From JBMNCR01 sp049366695 (GTDB lineage Bacteria; Bacillota; Clostridia; Eubacteriales; Alkalibacteraceae): a DNA stretch of 64,000 bases. Below, in pieces: positions 24,817 through 34,982 of this stretch (positions are counted from its first letter, which is position 1; the number at the start of each line of letters is the position of its first letter). The stretch spans positions 1 to 64,000 of the forward strand of contig JBMNCR010000066.1 of assembly GCA_049366695.1 (NCBI GenBank), read 5' to 3'. The notes beneath the pieces were generated by a model, which was given only the letters and a program-made list of their open reading frames with translations, was not told the origin of the DNA and made no database searches. The position numbers and the translations under genes were made by a program.

Positions 24817-25589
24817 TGAGAGATGATTTTAATTATTTTAATAAATGGGCAAAGTCTACATTAAACATAGATTTAGAATCTTATAAAGAAAAACAATTGC
24901 AACGAAGAATATTATCGGTGATGAATAGTTCTGGTGCACAGAACTTGAAAGAATATGCTAAATTAATAGAAAATGATAATGAAATAAAAAAAGTATTCTT
25001 AGATTATATTACAATTAATGTTACTGAGTTTTATAGAAATAAAGAAATATTTTATGAATTTGAACAAGTAATATTGAATAGATTGGTTCCAAAATACAAA
25101 TCAATCAAAATATGGAGTGCTGCATGTTCAATTGGAGCTGAACCATATTCAATTGCAATTATTTTTGAAAGGAATAAATTGATACAACGAGAAAAGATAA
25201 TTGCCACCGATATAGACGATAATATTCTTATAAGAGCTCAAACCGGTGCTTTCAGCGAACATGAAGTGAAAAATGTAAAACAAGATGAATTAAATAAATA
25301 TTTTACGAAGAAAGATAAGAATTATTATATAAATTCTAATATTAAAAACAAGGTAACTTTTAAGAAACACGATTTACTTCTTGATAAATATGAGAGCGAT
25401 TTTCATGCTATAGTATGTAGGAATGTGACTATATATTTTAAAAATGAAGCAAAAGATATTATATATAAAAAGATAAGTGAAGCACTTGTAAGTGGGGGGA
25501 TATTTTTTACGGGAGCTACTGAAAGCATATATAATCCTGAAAGATTTGGCTTTAATAAAGTGTCTACTTTTTTATATGAAAAAATATAA
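24816..25589 (+). CDS. cheR: Chemoreceptor methyltransferase CheR
   Basis: CheR methylates receptor glutamates using S-adenosylmethionine. Its 257 residues include the N-terminal helical domain with NVTEFYRN, the SAM-binding WSAACSIGAEPYSIAI, ATDIDDNILIRA and the HAIVCRNVTIYF motif. The start overlaps the cheB stop (TAATG). cheA follows after 29 bp. The usual N at CRNVLIYF is retained (CRNVTIYF). Confidence 0.96.
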   Translation: MRDDFNYFNKWAKSTLNIDLESYKEKQLQRRILSVMNSSGAQNLKEYAKLIENDNEIKKVFLDYITINVTEFYRNKEIFYEFEQVILNRLVPKYKSIKIWSAACSIGAEPYSIAIIFERNKLIQREKIIATDIDDNILIRAQTGAFSEHEVKNVKQDELNKYFTKKDKNYYINSNIKNKVTFKKHDLLLDKYESDFHAIVCRNVTIYFKNEAKDIIYKKISEALVSGGIFFTGATESIYNPERFGFNKVSTFLYEKI

Positions 25590-25618
25590 TTATAAATACT
25601 AAATGGAGGTGCATAAAA

Positions 25619-27628
25619 ATGGATGATACTAATAAATACAGGGATTTATTCTTTGAAGAAACTGATGAGTATTTGCAAAGATTAAATGATTGTTTATTAT
25701 TATTGGAAAAGGATACAGAAAATAAAAGTCTTATAGATGAAATATTTAGAGCGGCACATACATTAAAAGGAATGGCTGCAACTATGGGATATAAGACAAT
25801 GACTGAACTAACTCATCGAATGGAAAATGTGCTTGAACTTTTTAGGAATGGAGAAATTTTAATCACCTCTGATGTAGTAAGTGTGATATTTAGTTGTTTT
25901 GACAAACTTTCTGAAATCGTTGAAGACTTAAGAGAGGAAAAATACATAGAGTATGATATCCAAGATTTATTAATGAAATTAGATAATATAGCAAATGGGC
26001 AAGTTGAAATAATAAAAGATGAAAAGAAAATTGGTTTTGATGTCTCAGAGGATGAAATAAGTGATACAGATTCAAAGGTTATTAAAAGTGCTCATGAAAA
26101 GAACTATAATGCCTATAATATTGCTGTTAAGTTAACAAAAGAGTGTTTGTTAAAGGGCGCAAGAGCTTATTTGGTTATTAATAGGTTAGAGCAACAAGGG
26201 GATATTATTCATACTGATCCGTGTGTTGAGATGTTAGAAGAAGGTGATTTTGAGAATGTGTTTAAGTTGATTTATTTAACAAGAATCAACTTAAATGAAG
26301 TTAAAAATATTATCAATAATATTGCAGAAGTAGAAGAAGTAGTAGTTAAAGAAATAGAAGATAATGAATTAGCAATTACAACGGAAGCAATAAATGAAGT
26401 GGTGGAAGAAAAAGTTATAAAGGAAAAACAGACTCAAAAAGAAAATAAGCAAGAAGGCAAAAATACGGTTCATAATATAAACCAATCTATAAGAGTTGAT
26501 TTAAGTCGTTTAGATAGTTTCATGAATTTAGTGTCTGAACTTGTAATATATAGAACTAGACTAGAAGATTTGAGTTCTCAATATAAAACTACTGAAATAA
26601 ACGAACCATTAGAACATGTAGGAAGAATAACTTCAGACCTTCAAGATTTGGTATTGAAAATTAGGATGCAACCAGTTAATGTAGTTTTTAATAGGTTTCC
26701 TAGAATGATAAGAGATTTATCACGTGAGCTTAATAAAGAGATAAATTTGATAATTGAAGGAGAGGAAACTGAGTTAGATAGGACTGTGGTATCAGAGTTA
26801 GGAGAACCTTTAGTACATTTAATGAGAAATGCTGCGGATCATGGAATAGAGTCTGTGAGTGAAAGAGATGCAAAAGGAAAATCTAAAGAAGGTACAATTA
26901 AACTTACTGCATACCAAGAGGGTAATAAAGTTGTAATTACAATTAGTGATGATGGTAAAGGGCTAGACCCTGAATTATTAAAAGAAAGTGCAAATAAAAA
27001 AGGAATTAATACTAACGGGATGGATAAAAACGACTTGATTCAATTAATTTTCAATCAAGGTTTCTCAACTACAGAAAAAATTACCAATGTTTCTGGAAGA
27101 GGGGTTGGTATGGATGTTGTTAGACAAAAAATAATAAGTCTCGGTGGTAGTATAGATGTAATAAGCGAAGTTAATAAAGGAACAAATTTTATTATAAAAT
27201 TGCCATTAACTCTTTCAATAATTCAAGCGTTGATGGTAAAGATAGGCGGGGAAACTTTTGCACTGCCACTTGGTATTATTGAAAAAGTAGTTCGTATCAA
27301 TGCTGGGGAAATAGTTAAATCACATAATCAAGAAGTATATATATATAGGGATAGAGCAATACCTATTATTAAAGTTAATGAAAAATTAAGATTAGAATCT
27401 ACAGAGGATCATAAACATATAATCTTAGTTTTATTAGGCGCACAATATTATGGATTAGTAGTAGATGATCTTATAGGGCAACAAGAAATTGTAATTAAAA
27501 AACTAAGTGGAACATTAAAGAAAATGAATGAATATTTAGGAGCAACTATTTTAGGTAATGGTGATATTACTCTAATACTCGACGTTGGGAATTTATGTAA
27601 TGAAAGAAAGGGGGAGAAGATTGGATAA
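25619..27628 (+). CDS. cheA: Chemotaxis histidine kinase CheA
   Basis: CheA is the 669-residue kinase that phosphorylates CheY and CheB. In order are: the Hpt domain with His 47 in IFRAAHTLKGMAATMG; a CheY-binding P2 region; an acidic linker (about 240-285); the dimer domain; the ATP domain with LMRNAADHGIES, DDGKGLDPE and SGRGVGMDVV; and the CheW-like domain. GGAGGTGCA precedes the ATG. The cheC start lies inside its last codons. Confidence 0.97.
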   Translation: MDDTNKYRDLFFEETDEYLQRLNDCLLLLEKDTENKSLIDEIFRAAHTLKGMAATMGYKTMTELTHRMENVLELFRNGEILITSDVVSVIFSCFDKLSEIVEDLREEKYIEYDIQDLLMKLDNIANGQVEIIKDEKKIGFDVSEDEISDTDSKVIKSAHEKNYNAYNIAVKLTKECLLKGARAYLVINRLEQQGDIIHTDPCVEMLEEGDFENVFKLIYLTRINLNEVKNIINNIAEVEEVVVKEIEDNELAITTEAINEVVEEKVIKEKQTQKENKQEGKNTVHNINQSIRVDLSRLDSFMNLVSELVIYRTRLEDLSSQYKTTEINEPLEHVGRITSDLQDLVLKIRMQPVNVVFNRFPRMIRDLSRELNKEINLIIEGEETELDRTVVSELGEPLVHLMRNAADHGIESVSERDAKGKSKEGTIKLTAYQEGNKVVITISDDGKGLDPELLKESANKKGINTNGMDKNDLIQLIFNQGFSTTEKITNVSGRGVGMDVVRQKIISLGGSIDVISEVNKGTNFIIKLPLTLSIIQALMVKIGGETFALPLGIIEKVVRINAGEIVKSHNQEVYIYRDRAIPIIKVNEKLRLESTEDHKHIILVLLGAQYYGLVVDDLIGQQEIVIKKLSGTLKKMNEYLGATILGNGDITLILDVGNLCNERKGEKIG

Positions 27629-28220
27629 TAATGATTATACAGCTTTACAGCTAGATACGATTAAGGAATTTGCTAATGTTGGTGGTGGTAATGCTGCAAC
27701 TTCAATTTCACAAATGATTGATAAACCTGTGAATATGAGCGTTCCTACCATTGAAATAATGAATTATGTCCAGGTATTTGAACAAATAATGCCAGAAGAC
27801 GAAAAAGTAATTGCTGTAAGCATGAGAATGTTTGGAGAAGCAAAAGGGAATTTTTTATTTGTTTGTTCTGAAGAGAAGTCTATGGATTTAATTAAAATGA
27901 TGGTATCAAAAAGTATTGAAATTAATGAAGAAATCGGTTATTCTGCAATAAAAGAGTTGACGAATATCCTAGTTACATCATACTTAAATGCGATATCTAG
28001 AATGATTAATGTAAATCTTATTTCTTCTATACCAGCATTGGCAAAAGATATGTTTGGAGCAATATTAAGTAGTGCTTATATAGAAACAGATCAATATGAT
28101 GAAAATATTATGATCATTAAAAATGAATTTATTCAAGATGGAGATAAAATAGAATCATCTTTGTATTTTATTCCAAAGCCCGGTGTATTAAGTAGTTTAT
28201 TTAAAATTATAGGAATTTGA
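27621..28220 (+). CDS. cheC: CheY-phosphate phosphatase CheC
   Basis: CheC removes phosphate from CheY and binds CheD. Both active-site motifs are intact: DTIKEFANVGGGNAATS and SAIKELTNILVTSYLNAIS, each with Glu-x-x-Asn and the later Pro. It has 199 residues from a TTG at 27621 that follows GGGGGAG and overlaps the end of cheA by 8 bases. A longer upstream reading is less likely because it has no ribosome site. Confidence 0.93.
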   Translation: MDNNDYTALQLDTIKEFANVGGGNAATSISQMIDKPVNMSVPTIEIMNYVQVFEQIMPEDEKVIAVSMRMFGEAKGNFLFVCSEEKSMDLIKMMVSKSIEINEEIGYSAIKELTNILVTSYLNAISRMINVNLISSIPALAKDMFGAILSSAYIETDQYDENIMIIKNEFIQDGDKIESSLYFIPKPGVLSSLFKIIGI

Positions 28221-28234
28221 AAGGAGCAAAAAAG

Positions 28235-28597
28235 ATGTCGAAAAGAATTTTAATTGTAGATGATGCAATATTTATGAGAATGAAACTTAAAGATATATTA
28301 GAAAAAAATGGATATGAAGTAATTGGTGAAGCACAAAATGGTGTAGAAGCAATAGAGAAATATAAGACAGAAAAACCTGATTTAGTTACTATGGATATTA
28401 CCATGCCAGAAATGGATGGAATAGCTGCTTTAAAAGGCATTAAAGAGATAGATTCGCAAGCAAAAGTGGTTATGTGTAGTGCTATGGGGCAACAGTCTAT
28501 GGTTATGGATGCTATACAAGCTGGAGCAGTTGATTTTATTGTAAAGCCATTTGAAAGTGATAGAGTTATAGAATCGCTTAACAAAGCTATAAAATAA
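28235..28597 (+). CDS. cheY: Chemotaxis response regulator CheY
   Basis: This single receiver domain of 120 residues has the acidic pocket ILIVDDAIFMRM, phosphoacceptor Asp 54 in VTMDITMPEMDG, the MCSAMGQ switch region and the KPF lysine. Phosphorylated by CheA, it binds FliM/FliY at the motor. AAAGGAG is 8 nt before the ATG at 28235. It lies between cheC and the second cheW. Confidence 0.96.
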   Translation: MSKRILIVDDAIFMRMKLKDILEKNGYEVIGEAQNGVEAIEKYKTEKPDLVTMDITMPEMDGIAALKGIKEIDSQAKVVMCSAMGQQSMVMDAIQAGAVDFIVKPFESDRVIESLNKAIK

Positions 28598-28610
28598 TGG
28601 GGTGAAATTT

Positions 28611-29000
28611 ATGCAGATAATAGTATTCACATTAGGAGATAAACATTATGCAATAAATACTGGAAAAGTTGATGAAATAAGTAAAACAATGCCTTTTACC
28701 CAAGTACCTAATTCTTTAGATTGGGTAGAAGGGCTGATAAATTTAAGAGGTAATGTTGTAACTTTGATTAATTTATGTAAGCTTTTGCATCAAGATGATG
28801 ATAAATGTTATAATAACATTATTATCATTAATACGAATGATGAAAAAATAGGAGTATTAGTAAAAGATATAAAAGAAGTGGTTGAAATTCAGGAAAAGGA
28901 TATTCAAAAAATAACGGATGAAGAATCCGAAGGAATTCTAGGAATCGCTCGAATTGATGGTGAAATTATAAATGTTATTGAATTACAAAAATTAATATAG
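28611..29000 (+). CDS. cheW: Second CheW coupling protein
   Basis: This 129-residue CheW-fold protein has VFTLGDKHYAINTGKVDEI, WVEGLINLRGNVVTLINL and EKIGVLVKDIKEV. The WVEGLINLRG stretch is closer to the classic CheW consensus than the first copy at 22.7 kb. The ATG at 28611 follows GGGGTGA. It lies directly before fliM. Two CheW copies may serve different receptors or allow a CheV-like role, although no receiver domain is fused. Confidence 0.93.
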   Translation: MQIIVFTLGDKHYAINTGKVDEISKTMPFTQVPNSLDWVEGLINLRGNVVTLINLCKLLHQDDDKCYNNIIIINTNDEKIGVLVKDIKEVVEIQEKDIQKITDEESEGILGIARIDGEIINVIELQKLI

Positions 29001-29023
29001 AAAGTTGCAAATGAGGGGATAGA

Positions 29024-30022
29024 TTGAAACAGGTATTGTCACAACAAGAGATAGACTCGCTTCTAAATGCTTTAAATACAGGTGAAATTGATCCTGATTC
29101 TATAAAAGAAGAAGAGGAAAAGAATAAGGTTAGATCTTATGATTTTAGAAGACCGATAAAACTTTCTAAAGAGTATATTAATACCTTACATATGATATTT
29201 GAAAATTTTGCAAAAATATCATCAAACCTTTTATCAACTCAAATCCATACAAATGTTAATATGCAAGTAGGTGCAGTAGAACAAATTAGTTTTGATGAGT
29301 TTACACATTCTATACCAAACCCGTCATTAATGGTGGTTTTTCATTCAAAACCATTAATTGGAAATCAAATAATAGAAATAAATCCTCAATTTTGTTTGCA
29401 AGTTATCGAATTAATGTGCGGTGGGGCTGAGAGTAAATATGATGAAAAAATGGGAAAAAGAGAAATGTTTACAGATATAGAGTTAAGCATACTTGAAGAG
29501 ATTGTTGCAAGTTTACTCAAATCTTTCCAATCAGCTTGGAGTGAAATAATAGAATTAGAAACAGATATTGATACATTAGAAGTAAATCCGCAGTTAGTAC
29601 AAACTTCATCTCCAAATGAACCTGTTATATTGATAAGTTTTTCTATAGAAATTTTTCAAAATAATAGTTTTATCAATATGTGTATTCCTTATGTTTCTTT
29701 TGAAAATATTACCGACAAATTAAGTATCAAAAGTTGGTTTGATACAGAAAAAGAAGAAACTGATACGTATAAAGAAATAATAGCCGATCGACTTAATACG
29801 TCTAATGTATCTTTAGAAGTAGAATTAGGGCATACAATAATTACAGTAGATGATTTTCTGCAATTAGAAATTGGAGATATTGTAGAGCTTGATTTAAAAG
29901 CTAATGCTCCACTTAAAATGTACGTAGAAGATCAATTTCATTATTATGTAAGCCCGGGAGAATACAATGGTAAGTTAGCAGTTCAAGTAATGCAATATGT
30001 AGAAGAGGATGTTGACCAATGA
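29024..30022 (+). CDS. fliM: Flagellar motor switch protein FliM
   Basis: This 332-residue C-ring protein binds CheY-phosphate through the N-terminal peptide VLSQQEIDSLLNAL. The CheC-like middle domain and the C-terminal SpoA/FliN-like domain (from about residue 255, ending MQYVEEDVD) follow. It starts with TTG after GAGGGGATAGA. The stop overlaps the fliY start by 4 bases (ATGA). Confidence 0.95.
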   Translation: MKQVLSQQEIDSLLNALNTGEIDPDSIKEEEEKNKVRSYDFRRPIKLSKEYINTLHMIFENFAKISSNLLSTQIHTNVNMQVGAVEQISFDEFTHSIPNPSLMVVFHSKPLIGNQIIEINPQFCLQVIELMCGGAESKYDEKMGKREMFTDIELSILEEIVASLLKSFQSAWSEIIELETDIDTLEVNPQLVQTSSPNEPVILISFSIEIFQNNSFINMCIPYVSFENITDKLSIKSWFDTEKEETDTYKEIIADRLNTSNVSLEVELGHTIITVDDFLQLEIGDIVELDLKANAPLKMYVEDQFHYYVSPGEYNGKLAVQVMQYVEEDVDQ

Positions 30023-31122
30023 AAGAAAACTTTTTATCTCAAGATGAAGTTGATGCTCTATTAAAGAAAAGAGAAGCTATAGAAGATGAATTTGTCTTAG
30101 GAGACACGGAAAAAGATATTATTGGTGAAATTGGCAATATTTCTATGTCGACTGCTGCTACTACTCTCTCTTCTATCATTAATAGAAAAGTTATGATAAC
30201 TACTCCTAGAGTAACAGTGATAGAATTTAAAAAAATTATTGATGAGTGTAAAATACCTAAAGTAGTAGCAAATATTGAGTTTAAACAGGGTTTTAAAGGC
30301 TCAAATATATTAATGATGGATGTTTCAGATGCTGTAATTATATCTGATTTAATGATGGGTGGAAATGGTACTAATGTAAAAACTGAACTCACAGAATTAG
30401 AGTTGAGTGCTGTTGCTGAAGCTATGAATCAGATGATTGGTTCGGCATCAACATCAATGGCAACAATGACAAATGAAGCCATAGATATATATCCGCCAGA
30501 TGTGAGTCTTTGGGATAAAGATGATGATATCGATTATAAAAAGATAACTACAGAAAAGAATGTATGTAAAATTGCATTTGATTTAACAGTAGAAGGTTTA
30601 ATTGAAAGTGAAATTATGCAAGTTTATACTATGGAAACTGTGAAAGACATAGTAAGTAAGGCAATGGGTGGACAGAGTGAAAAAGAAGAAGTTGAAGAAA
30701 TTAAAGAACCTTTAAGTGAATTAATAGAAGAAGATATTCAAGTAGAATATGACGAAAAAGAACTTCAAGTAGAATATGAAGAAGAAGAACTTGAAAAAAA
30801 AGTTAAAGTACAAAAACCTTCATTTCCTCCGTTGACTGAAACTAAAGTTAAAGATAAAAATCCGCGAAATCTTAATTTGATAATGGATGTTCCACTTGAG
30901 TTTAGCGTAGTTTTAGGAAAGACTAAAAAAACAATAAAAGAGATATTAACATTTACCAATGGATCGGTTATAGAATTGAATAAATTAGCTGATGAAGCGT
31001 TGGAAATATATGTAAATGGCAAACTAATTGCTTTAGGTGAAGTAGTAGTAATTAATGAAAATTTTGGAATTAGAATCACAAGTATTTTAAGTATGGAACA
31101 ACGGGTGCAAGGTTTTAAATAA
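30019..31122 (+). CDS. fliY: Flagellar motor switch phosphatase FliY
   Basis: FliY combines a CheC-type CheY phosphatase with the FliN part of the C-ring. The N-terminal peptide FLSQDEVDALLKK resembles the FliM CheY-binding peptide. The phosphatase motif DIIGEIGNISMSTAATTLS is intact. After an acidic linker (about 225-280) comes the FliN domain with LIMDVPLEFSVVLGKTKK and EIYVNGKLIALGEVVV. It has 367 residues. This form is typical of Firmicutes. Confidence 0.95.
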   Translation: MKENFLSQDEVDALLKKREAIEDEFVLGDTEKDIIGEIGNISMSTAATTLSSIINRKVMITTPRVTVIEFKKIIDECKIPKVVANIEFKQGFKGSNILMMDVSDAVIISDLMMGGNGTNVKTELTELELSAVAEAMNQMIGSASTSMATMTNEAIDIYPPDVSLWDKDDDIDYKKITTEKNVCKIAFDLTVEGLIESEIMQVYTMETVKDIVSKAMGGQSEKEEVEEIKEPLSELIEEDIQVEYDEKELQVEYEEEELEKKVKVQKPSFPPLTETKVKDKNPRNLNLIMDVPLEFSVVLGKTKKTIKEILTFTNGSVIELNKLADEALEIYVNGKLIALGEVVVINENFGIRITSILSMEQRVQGFK

Positions 31123-31223
31123 TAAAAAAGATAAAGTTAAATCTATAATTGTACATAAAATACTATTAAATAAAGTTGAAAACTTCCGATACATTTTACA
31201 AAGGTAACATAGGGGGATGTAGC

Positions 31224-31520
31224 ATGAAAATAGAAAAATTTAATAATAATAAGTATATCAACAAAAGTGCTTATAATAAAAAAGAAAATGAGAAGAAAAA
31301 AACTATAGAAGTAAAACAGGATGAAAAAGTGGAAATATCAAGCTCTGCAAAGGAATTGGTTAAGAAAATAAGTAATAATGAAGATACTTTATATAGTGAA
31401 AAAGTTGAAAAGATAAGAAAATCTATACAAGAAGGAGCATATAAAGTTTCTCCTGAAAAAATAGCTGATAGAATAATGCAAGTTATTGAAAAACAGAATA
31501 ATAATGGAGAGATTATATGA
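31224..31520 (+). CDS. flgM: Anti-sigma factor FlgM
   Basis: FlgM holds the flagellar sigma factor until the hook is complete, then is exported. The 98-residue protein has the C-terminal sigma-binding region VEISSSAKELVKK ... KVEKIRKSIQEGAYKVSPEKIADRIM, and a flexible Lys/Asn-rich N-terminus. The ATG at 31224 follows AGGGGGATG. It overlaps flgN by 4 bases and lies 100 bp after fliY, so a separate promoter is possible. Confidence 0.93.
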   Translation: MKIEKFNNNKYINKSAYNKKENEKKKTIEVKQDEKVEISSSAKELVKKISNNEDTLYSEKVEKIRKSIQEGAYKVSPEKIADRIMQVIEKQNNNGEII

Positions 31521-31891
31521 TTTCTCATAATAGTTTAACTATATATCTAAAATCTTTATTACTTGTGTTGAAAGATGAAAAAGAGAGTTTGATTAATAAT
31601 AATGTTGAAAAGATTATTCGATTGATTGATACAAAAAATGAGTATATTGATAAGATATCAAAATTTGAAGAGACAGATTTTGAAAATAATGTTGAAATTA
31701 GAGAACTGATAAAGCAAATCAATTTACTTCAAGAAACTAACATGTTATTAACGAAACAAGCTTTGAGTTTTCAAAGTTCTTTACTACAAGTTATATCAAA
31801 AAATATTCAAAATAATTCGAATACTTATACTTCGAAAGGAAAAAAATATCAAAATCAAAAAGAATTAAGTTTTATTAATGAATCTGTATAG
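31517..31891 (+). CDS. flgN: Flagellar export chaperone FlgN
   Basis: This 124-residue helical chaperone for the hook-filament junction proteins FlgK and FlgL fits by position between flgM and flgK and by its coiled-coil profile (leucine-spaced helices, EIRELIKQINLLQETNMLLTK). Sequence conservation in this family is low, so the name rests partly on order. It starts at the ATGA overlap with flgM, with TGGAGA upstream. Confidence 0.82.
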   Translation: MISHNSLTIYLKSLLLVLKDEKESLINNNVEKIIRLIDTKNEYIDKISKFEETDFENNVEIRELIKQINLLQETNMLLTKQALSFQSSLLQVISKNIQNNSNTYTSKGKKYQNQKELSFINESV

Positions 31892-31902
31892 AAGGTGAAA
31901 AG

Positions 31903-33498
31903 ATGTCAGGGATATTTAGTACATTTAATACTGCCACTAAAGGTATGATAGCTCAACAAACTGCACTTCATACCACTAGTCATAACATTTCCAATGCTAA
32001 TACGGATGGGTTTTCACGACAAAGAGTAGAATTGAAAGCAGATTTAGCTTACAATTACGCTGGAGTTGGTCAAGTAGGGACAGGGGTTAAAATGGAATCT
32101 GTTGTTAGACTAGTTGATGAGTATGTAAATTATCAAATACAAAAAGAGAATTCAACTTTAGAAAGATATACTGCTAAATCAGAATGCATGGAACAATTGG
32201 AAATAATATTTAATGAACCCTCTGATACAGGGCTTAATTTTAATTTAGGTGAAATGTTTGATGCATGGCAAGAGTTGAGTAAAAACCCAGAGAATTTAAC
32301 TTCAAAAACAATGGTGGTTGAAAAGGGTAAAACACTGCTAGAAACCATGAATCACATGTCAATACAGGTTAGTTCACTTAAGGAAGATACTGTGAATCAA
32401 GTAGAAAAAAATATTTTTGACTTTAATTCAATATTAGATAAGATAGACACGTTAAATAGTCAAATTTTTAATATTTCTGTGAAGGGACAAGTGCCAAATG
32501 ATTTACTAGATGAAAGGGATTTGGTGTTAAAAAATTTATCATCTCTATCAAATTTTAGTACAGAATTTGATTCTTATGGAAAAGTGAGTATTTCCCTGGG
32601 AGATGAAGAAATATTAGGTGATAATGCTCAATACGAGATGAGTATGGTAAGTTCAGTAGAGGACTTAGGTGGAAGTTATCAAGTAAGCATATCTAAAAAA
32701 GGAGATAGCTTAGATACTCCTATAACATTTACAACTACTGATGTGTATACAGTGGGGCAAGTTATTTTGAATAAAACTGATGATGCCCTGGGTGGAGCAT
32801 CATTCGATTCGAATACTGATATAATAACAAATATAGCTGTGAATTCAGGACAAATAAAAGGAAATACAGAAGCTCTTTCTGAAATTAATGATAGAGAAAG
32901 CAATCTAGATGACTTGGCGTGGGTAATGGCAAGTGCAGTTAATACAATACATAAATATGATGGAACAAATGATACAGGAATTGATTTTTTTACTTTTCAG
33001 GATTTAGATGGAGATGGAACTCTTGATAAGACTGCACAGTCAATTCAAGTGAATTCTGCAATCATTGATGATGAAAGTAAGGTTAATGCTTCATATAGCA
33101 GTGTATCTTCTGAAGGAGATGGGTCTAGAGCTTTGGCAATCGCTAGTCTAAGAAATACAAATTTGATTTTTAATGATCCATCCTATGATCCGGAGTCATA
33201 TTATGATAGTACCGATATGACAATTACAAGTCAAACGGAGGGGATTACCATAGAAGGAGCGTATAGCGATATTATAATTAAGGTTGGAGTAGCTAAGGAA
33301 CATTCTGATAATATGGTGGAAAATCAAGGAGCGTTATTAGATCAGTTAGAATTAAGAAGAGAATCAGTTTCGGGAGTTTCTATAGACGAAGAAGTTACAA
33401 ATTTGATTAAATATCAAAAGGCTTTTGAAGCAAATGCTAGAGTTATATCTACTCTAACGGATATGCTCGATACTCTCATTAATAGAACAGGTGTATAG
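31903..33498 (+). CDS. flgK: Hook-filament junction protein FlgK
   Basis: This 531-residue hook-associated protein 1 is secreted by the flagellar export system. The N-terminus FNTATKGMIAQQTALHTTSHNISNANTDGFSRQRVEL (quoted in part) carries the rod/hook motif SHNISNANTDGFSRQRVEL. The C-terminus has VTNLIKYQKAFEANARVISTLTDMLDTLI as in FlgE/FlgK. AGAAGGTG precedes the ATG. flgL starts 11 bp after. Confidence 0.95.
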   Translation: MSGIFSTFNTATKGMIAQQTALHTTSHNISNANTDGFSRQRVELKADLAYNYAGVGQVGTGVKMESVVRLVDEYVNYQIQKENSTLERYTAKSECMEQLEIIFNEPSDTGLNFNLGEMFDAWQELSKNPENLTSKTMVVEKGKTLLETMNHMSIQVSSLKEDTVNQVEKNIFDFNSILDKIDTLNSQIFNISVKGQVPNDLLDERDLVLKNLSSLSNFSTEFDSYGKVSISLGDEEILGDNAQYEMSMVSSVEDLGGSYQVSISKKGDSLDTPITFTTTDVYTVGQVILNKTDDALGGASFDSNTDIITNIAVNSGQIKGNTEALSEINDRESNLDDLAWVMASAVNTIHKYDGTNDTGIDFFTFQDLDGDGTLDKTAQSIQVNSAIIDDESKVNASYSSVSSEGDGSRALAIASLRNTNLIFNDPSYDPESYYDSTDMTITSQTEGITIEGAYSDIIIKVGVAKEHSDNMVENQGALLDQLELRRESVSGVSIDEEVTNLIKYQKAFEANARVISTLTDMLDTLINRTGV

Positions 33499-33509
33499 GA
33501 GGTAAGAAT

Positions 33510-34430
33510 ATGAGAATAACCAACGGTACCCTAACAAATAATTTTCTTAGAAACTTATCAAAAAATTTAAAACAAATGGAAAAATATCAAAGTCAACTTT
33601 CGTCAGGAAAGGAAGTTTCTAGATCATCAGACAATCCTATGCTAGTAGCTAGGATTATGTCTTTAGATAATACTATTATGCAAAATGAACAATACAATTC
33701 TAATATACAAGATACAATAAGTTGGGTGGAAACCGAAGATAGTGCATTGAGTGGGATTTCTTCAACAATGCTTAGAGTGAGAGAGTTGATTGTATATGGT
33801 TCAAATGGGACACTATCTGATACTGACAGATCAGCGATTGTGGATGAGATGAATATGCTTGTAGAAGAGCTGGGAGAAAACTTGAATACAAACTTTGATG
33901 GGAGACATATATTTGGGGGGCAAAAAACAAATAATCCTCCTTTTCAAATAACACAAAATTCAGCTGGCACCAATATATTAAGTTATAACGGAGATAATAA
34001 TAATATCACTAGAGAAATTGCTAAAAATGTATCAGTAGATATAATAAGCGATGGAAGCAAATTAGTCACAGCAAATAGTACTAGCAATCCTGCAAACTCA
34101 GATTTAGGAACTTTAATGGGCAAAATAATAAATGCGCTTAGTGATAATGATTTGGAGGCACTTTCAGGAGAATTATTAGGTGATATAGATGAACATGTAG
34201 ATAATGTTATTAGGATTCGTTCCAAAGTTGGAGCAATTTACAATAGACTAGAAGCAGCGAAGGAAAGAAATGAAACAGAAAATTTAAATATGACTGAACT
34301 TTTATCCGAAAGAGAAGATATAGATATTGCGGAGAAAGTAATGGAATATAATGTAATGGTATCTGTTTATCAATCCTCACTATCAGCTGGAGCAAAGGTG
34401 TTGCAACCTAGCTTGTTGGATTATATTTAG
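33510..34430 (+). CDS. flgL: Hook-filament junction protein FlgL
   Basis: This 306-residue flagellin-like adaptor lies between FlgK and the filament. The N-terminus MRITNGTLTNNFLRNL and the SGKEVSRSSDNPM motif, and the C-terminal helix EKVMEYNVMVSVYQSSLSAG, are typical. AGGAGGTAAG precedes the ATG. A 93-bp gap before fliW has no clear terminator. Confidence 0.94.
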   Translation: MRITNGTLTNNFLRNLSKNLKQMEKYQSQLSSGKEVSRSSDNPMLVARIMSLDNTIMQNEQYNSNIQDTISWVETEDSALSGISSTMLRVRELIVYGSNGTLSDTDRSAIVDEMNMLVEELGENLNTNFDGRHIFGGQKTNNPPFQITQNSAGTNILSYNGDNNNITREIAKNVSVDIISDGSKLVTANSTSNPANSDLGTLMGKIINALSDNDLEALSGELLGDIDEHVDNVIRIRSKVGAIYNRLEAAKERNETENLNMTELLSEREDIDIAEKVMEYNVMVSVYQSSLSAGAKVLQPSLLDYI

Positions 34431-34523
34431 TTGGAAAACTGGGCGGGAAAAGGTAAAAGGCATATTCTGTTTATTTTTTTAGAATTATAGATATTAACTA
34501 TAGAAAATGAAGGATGTATTGAT

Positions 34524-34982
34524 ATGGAAATACAAACGAAATATTTAGGTGAGATTGAAGTTGCATTAGAAAAAGTTTTGATGTTCTCAAGTGGATTAAT
34601 GGGGTTTGAAGAGAGTAAAGAGTTTGTTTTGTTAGATATACCGGACAATGACAATTTCAAATTTTTACAAGATATAAAGAATAGCTACATTGCTTTTTTA
34701 GTTGTGAATCCTTGGAACTTTTTTTGTGAATATCAAATGGATATTCCTGATGAAGAATTGATTAAAATGCAGATAAAGTCTAAAGAAGATATAGCAATTT
34801 ATAATATTGTTACTATTTGTGATGTGTTCAAAAATAGTACAGCTAATTTGTTAGCGCCAATAATTTTAAATGTAAAATCAAACATTGGTAAACAATATAT
34901 CTTACAAGAAGAAAATTATACTACCAAACATCCATTGTATACGGAAGAAATTACAGGTGAGAAAAATGTTAGTATTAAATAG
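34524..34982 (+). CDS. fliW: Flagellar assembly factor FliW
   Basis: FliW binds free flagellin and, when released, binds and blocks CsrA. The 152-residue protein shows YLGEIEVALEKVLMFSSGLMGFEE, FLVVNPWNFF, YNIVTICDVF and APIILNVKSNIGKQYIL, all standard. AAGGATGTATTGAT lies before the ATG. Its end overlaps the csrA start by 17 bases, the common coupled arrangement. Confidence 0.96.
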   Translation: MEIQTKYLGEIEVALEKVLMFSSGLMGFEESKEFVLLDIPDNDNFKFLQDIKNSYIAFLVVNPWNFFCEYQMDIPDEELIKMQIKSKEDIAIYNIVTICDVFKNSTANLLAPIILNVKSNIGKQYILQEENYTTKHPLYTEEITGEKNVSIK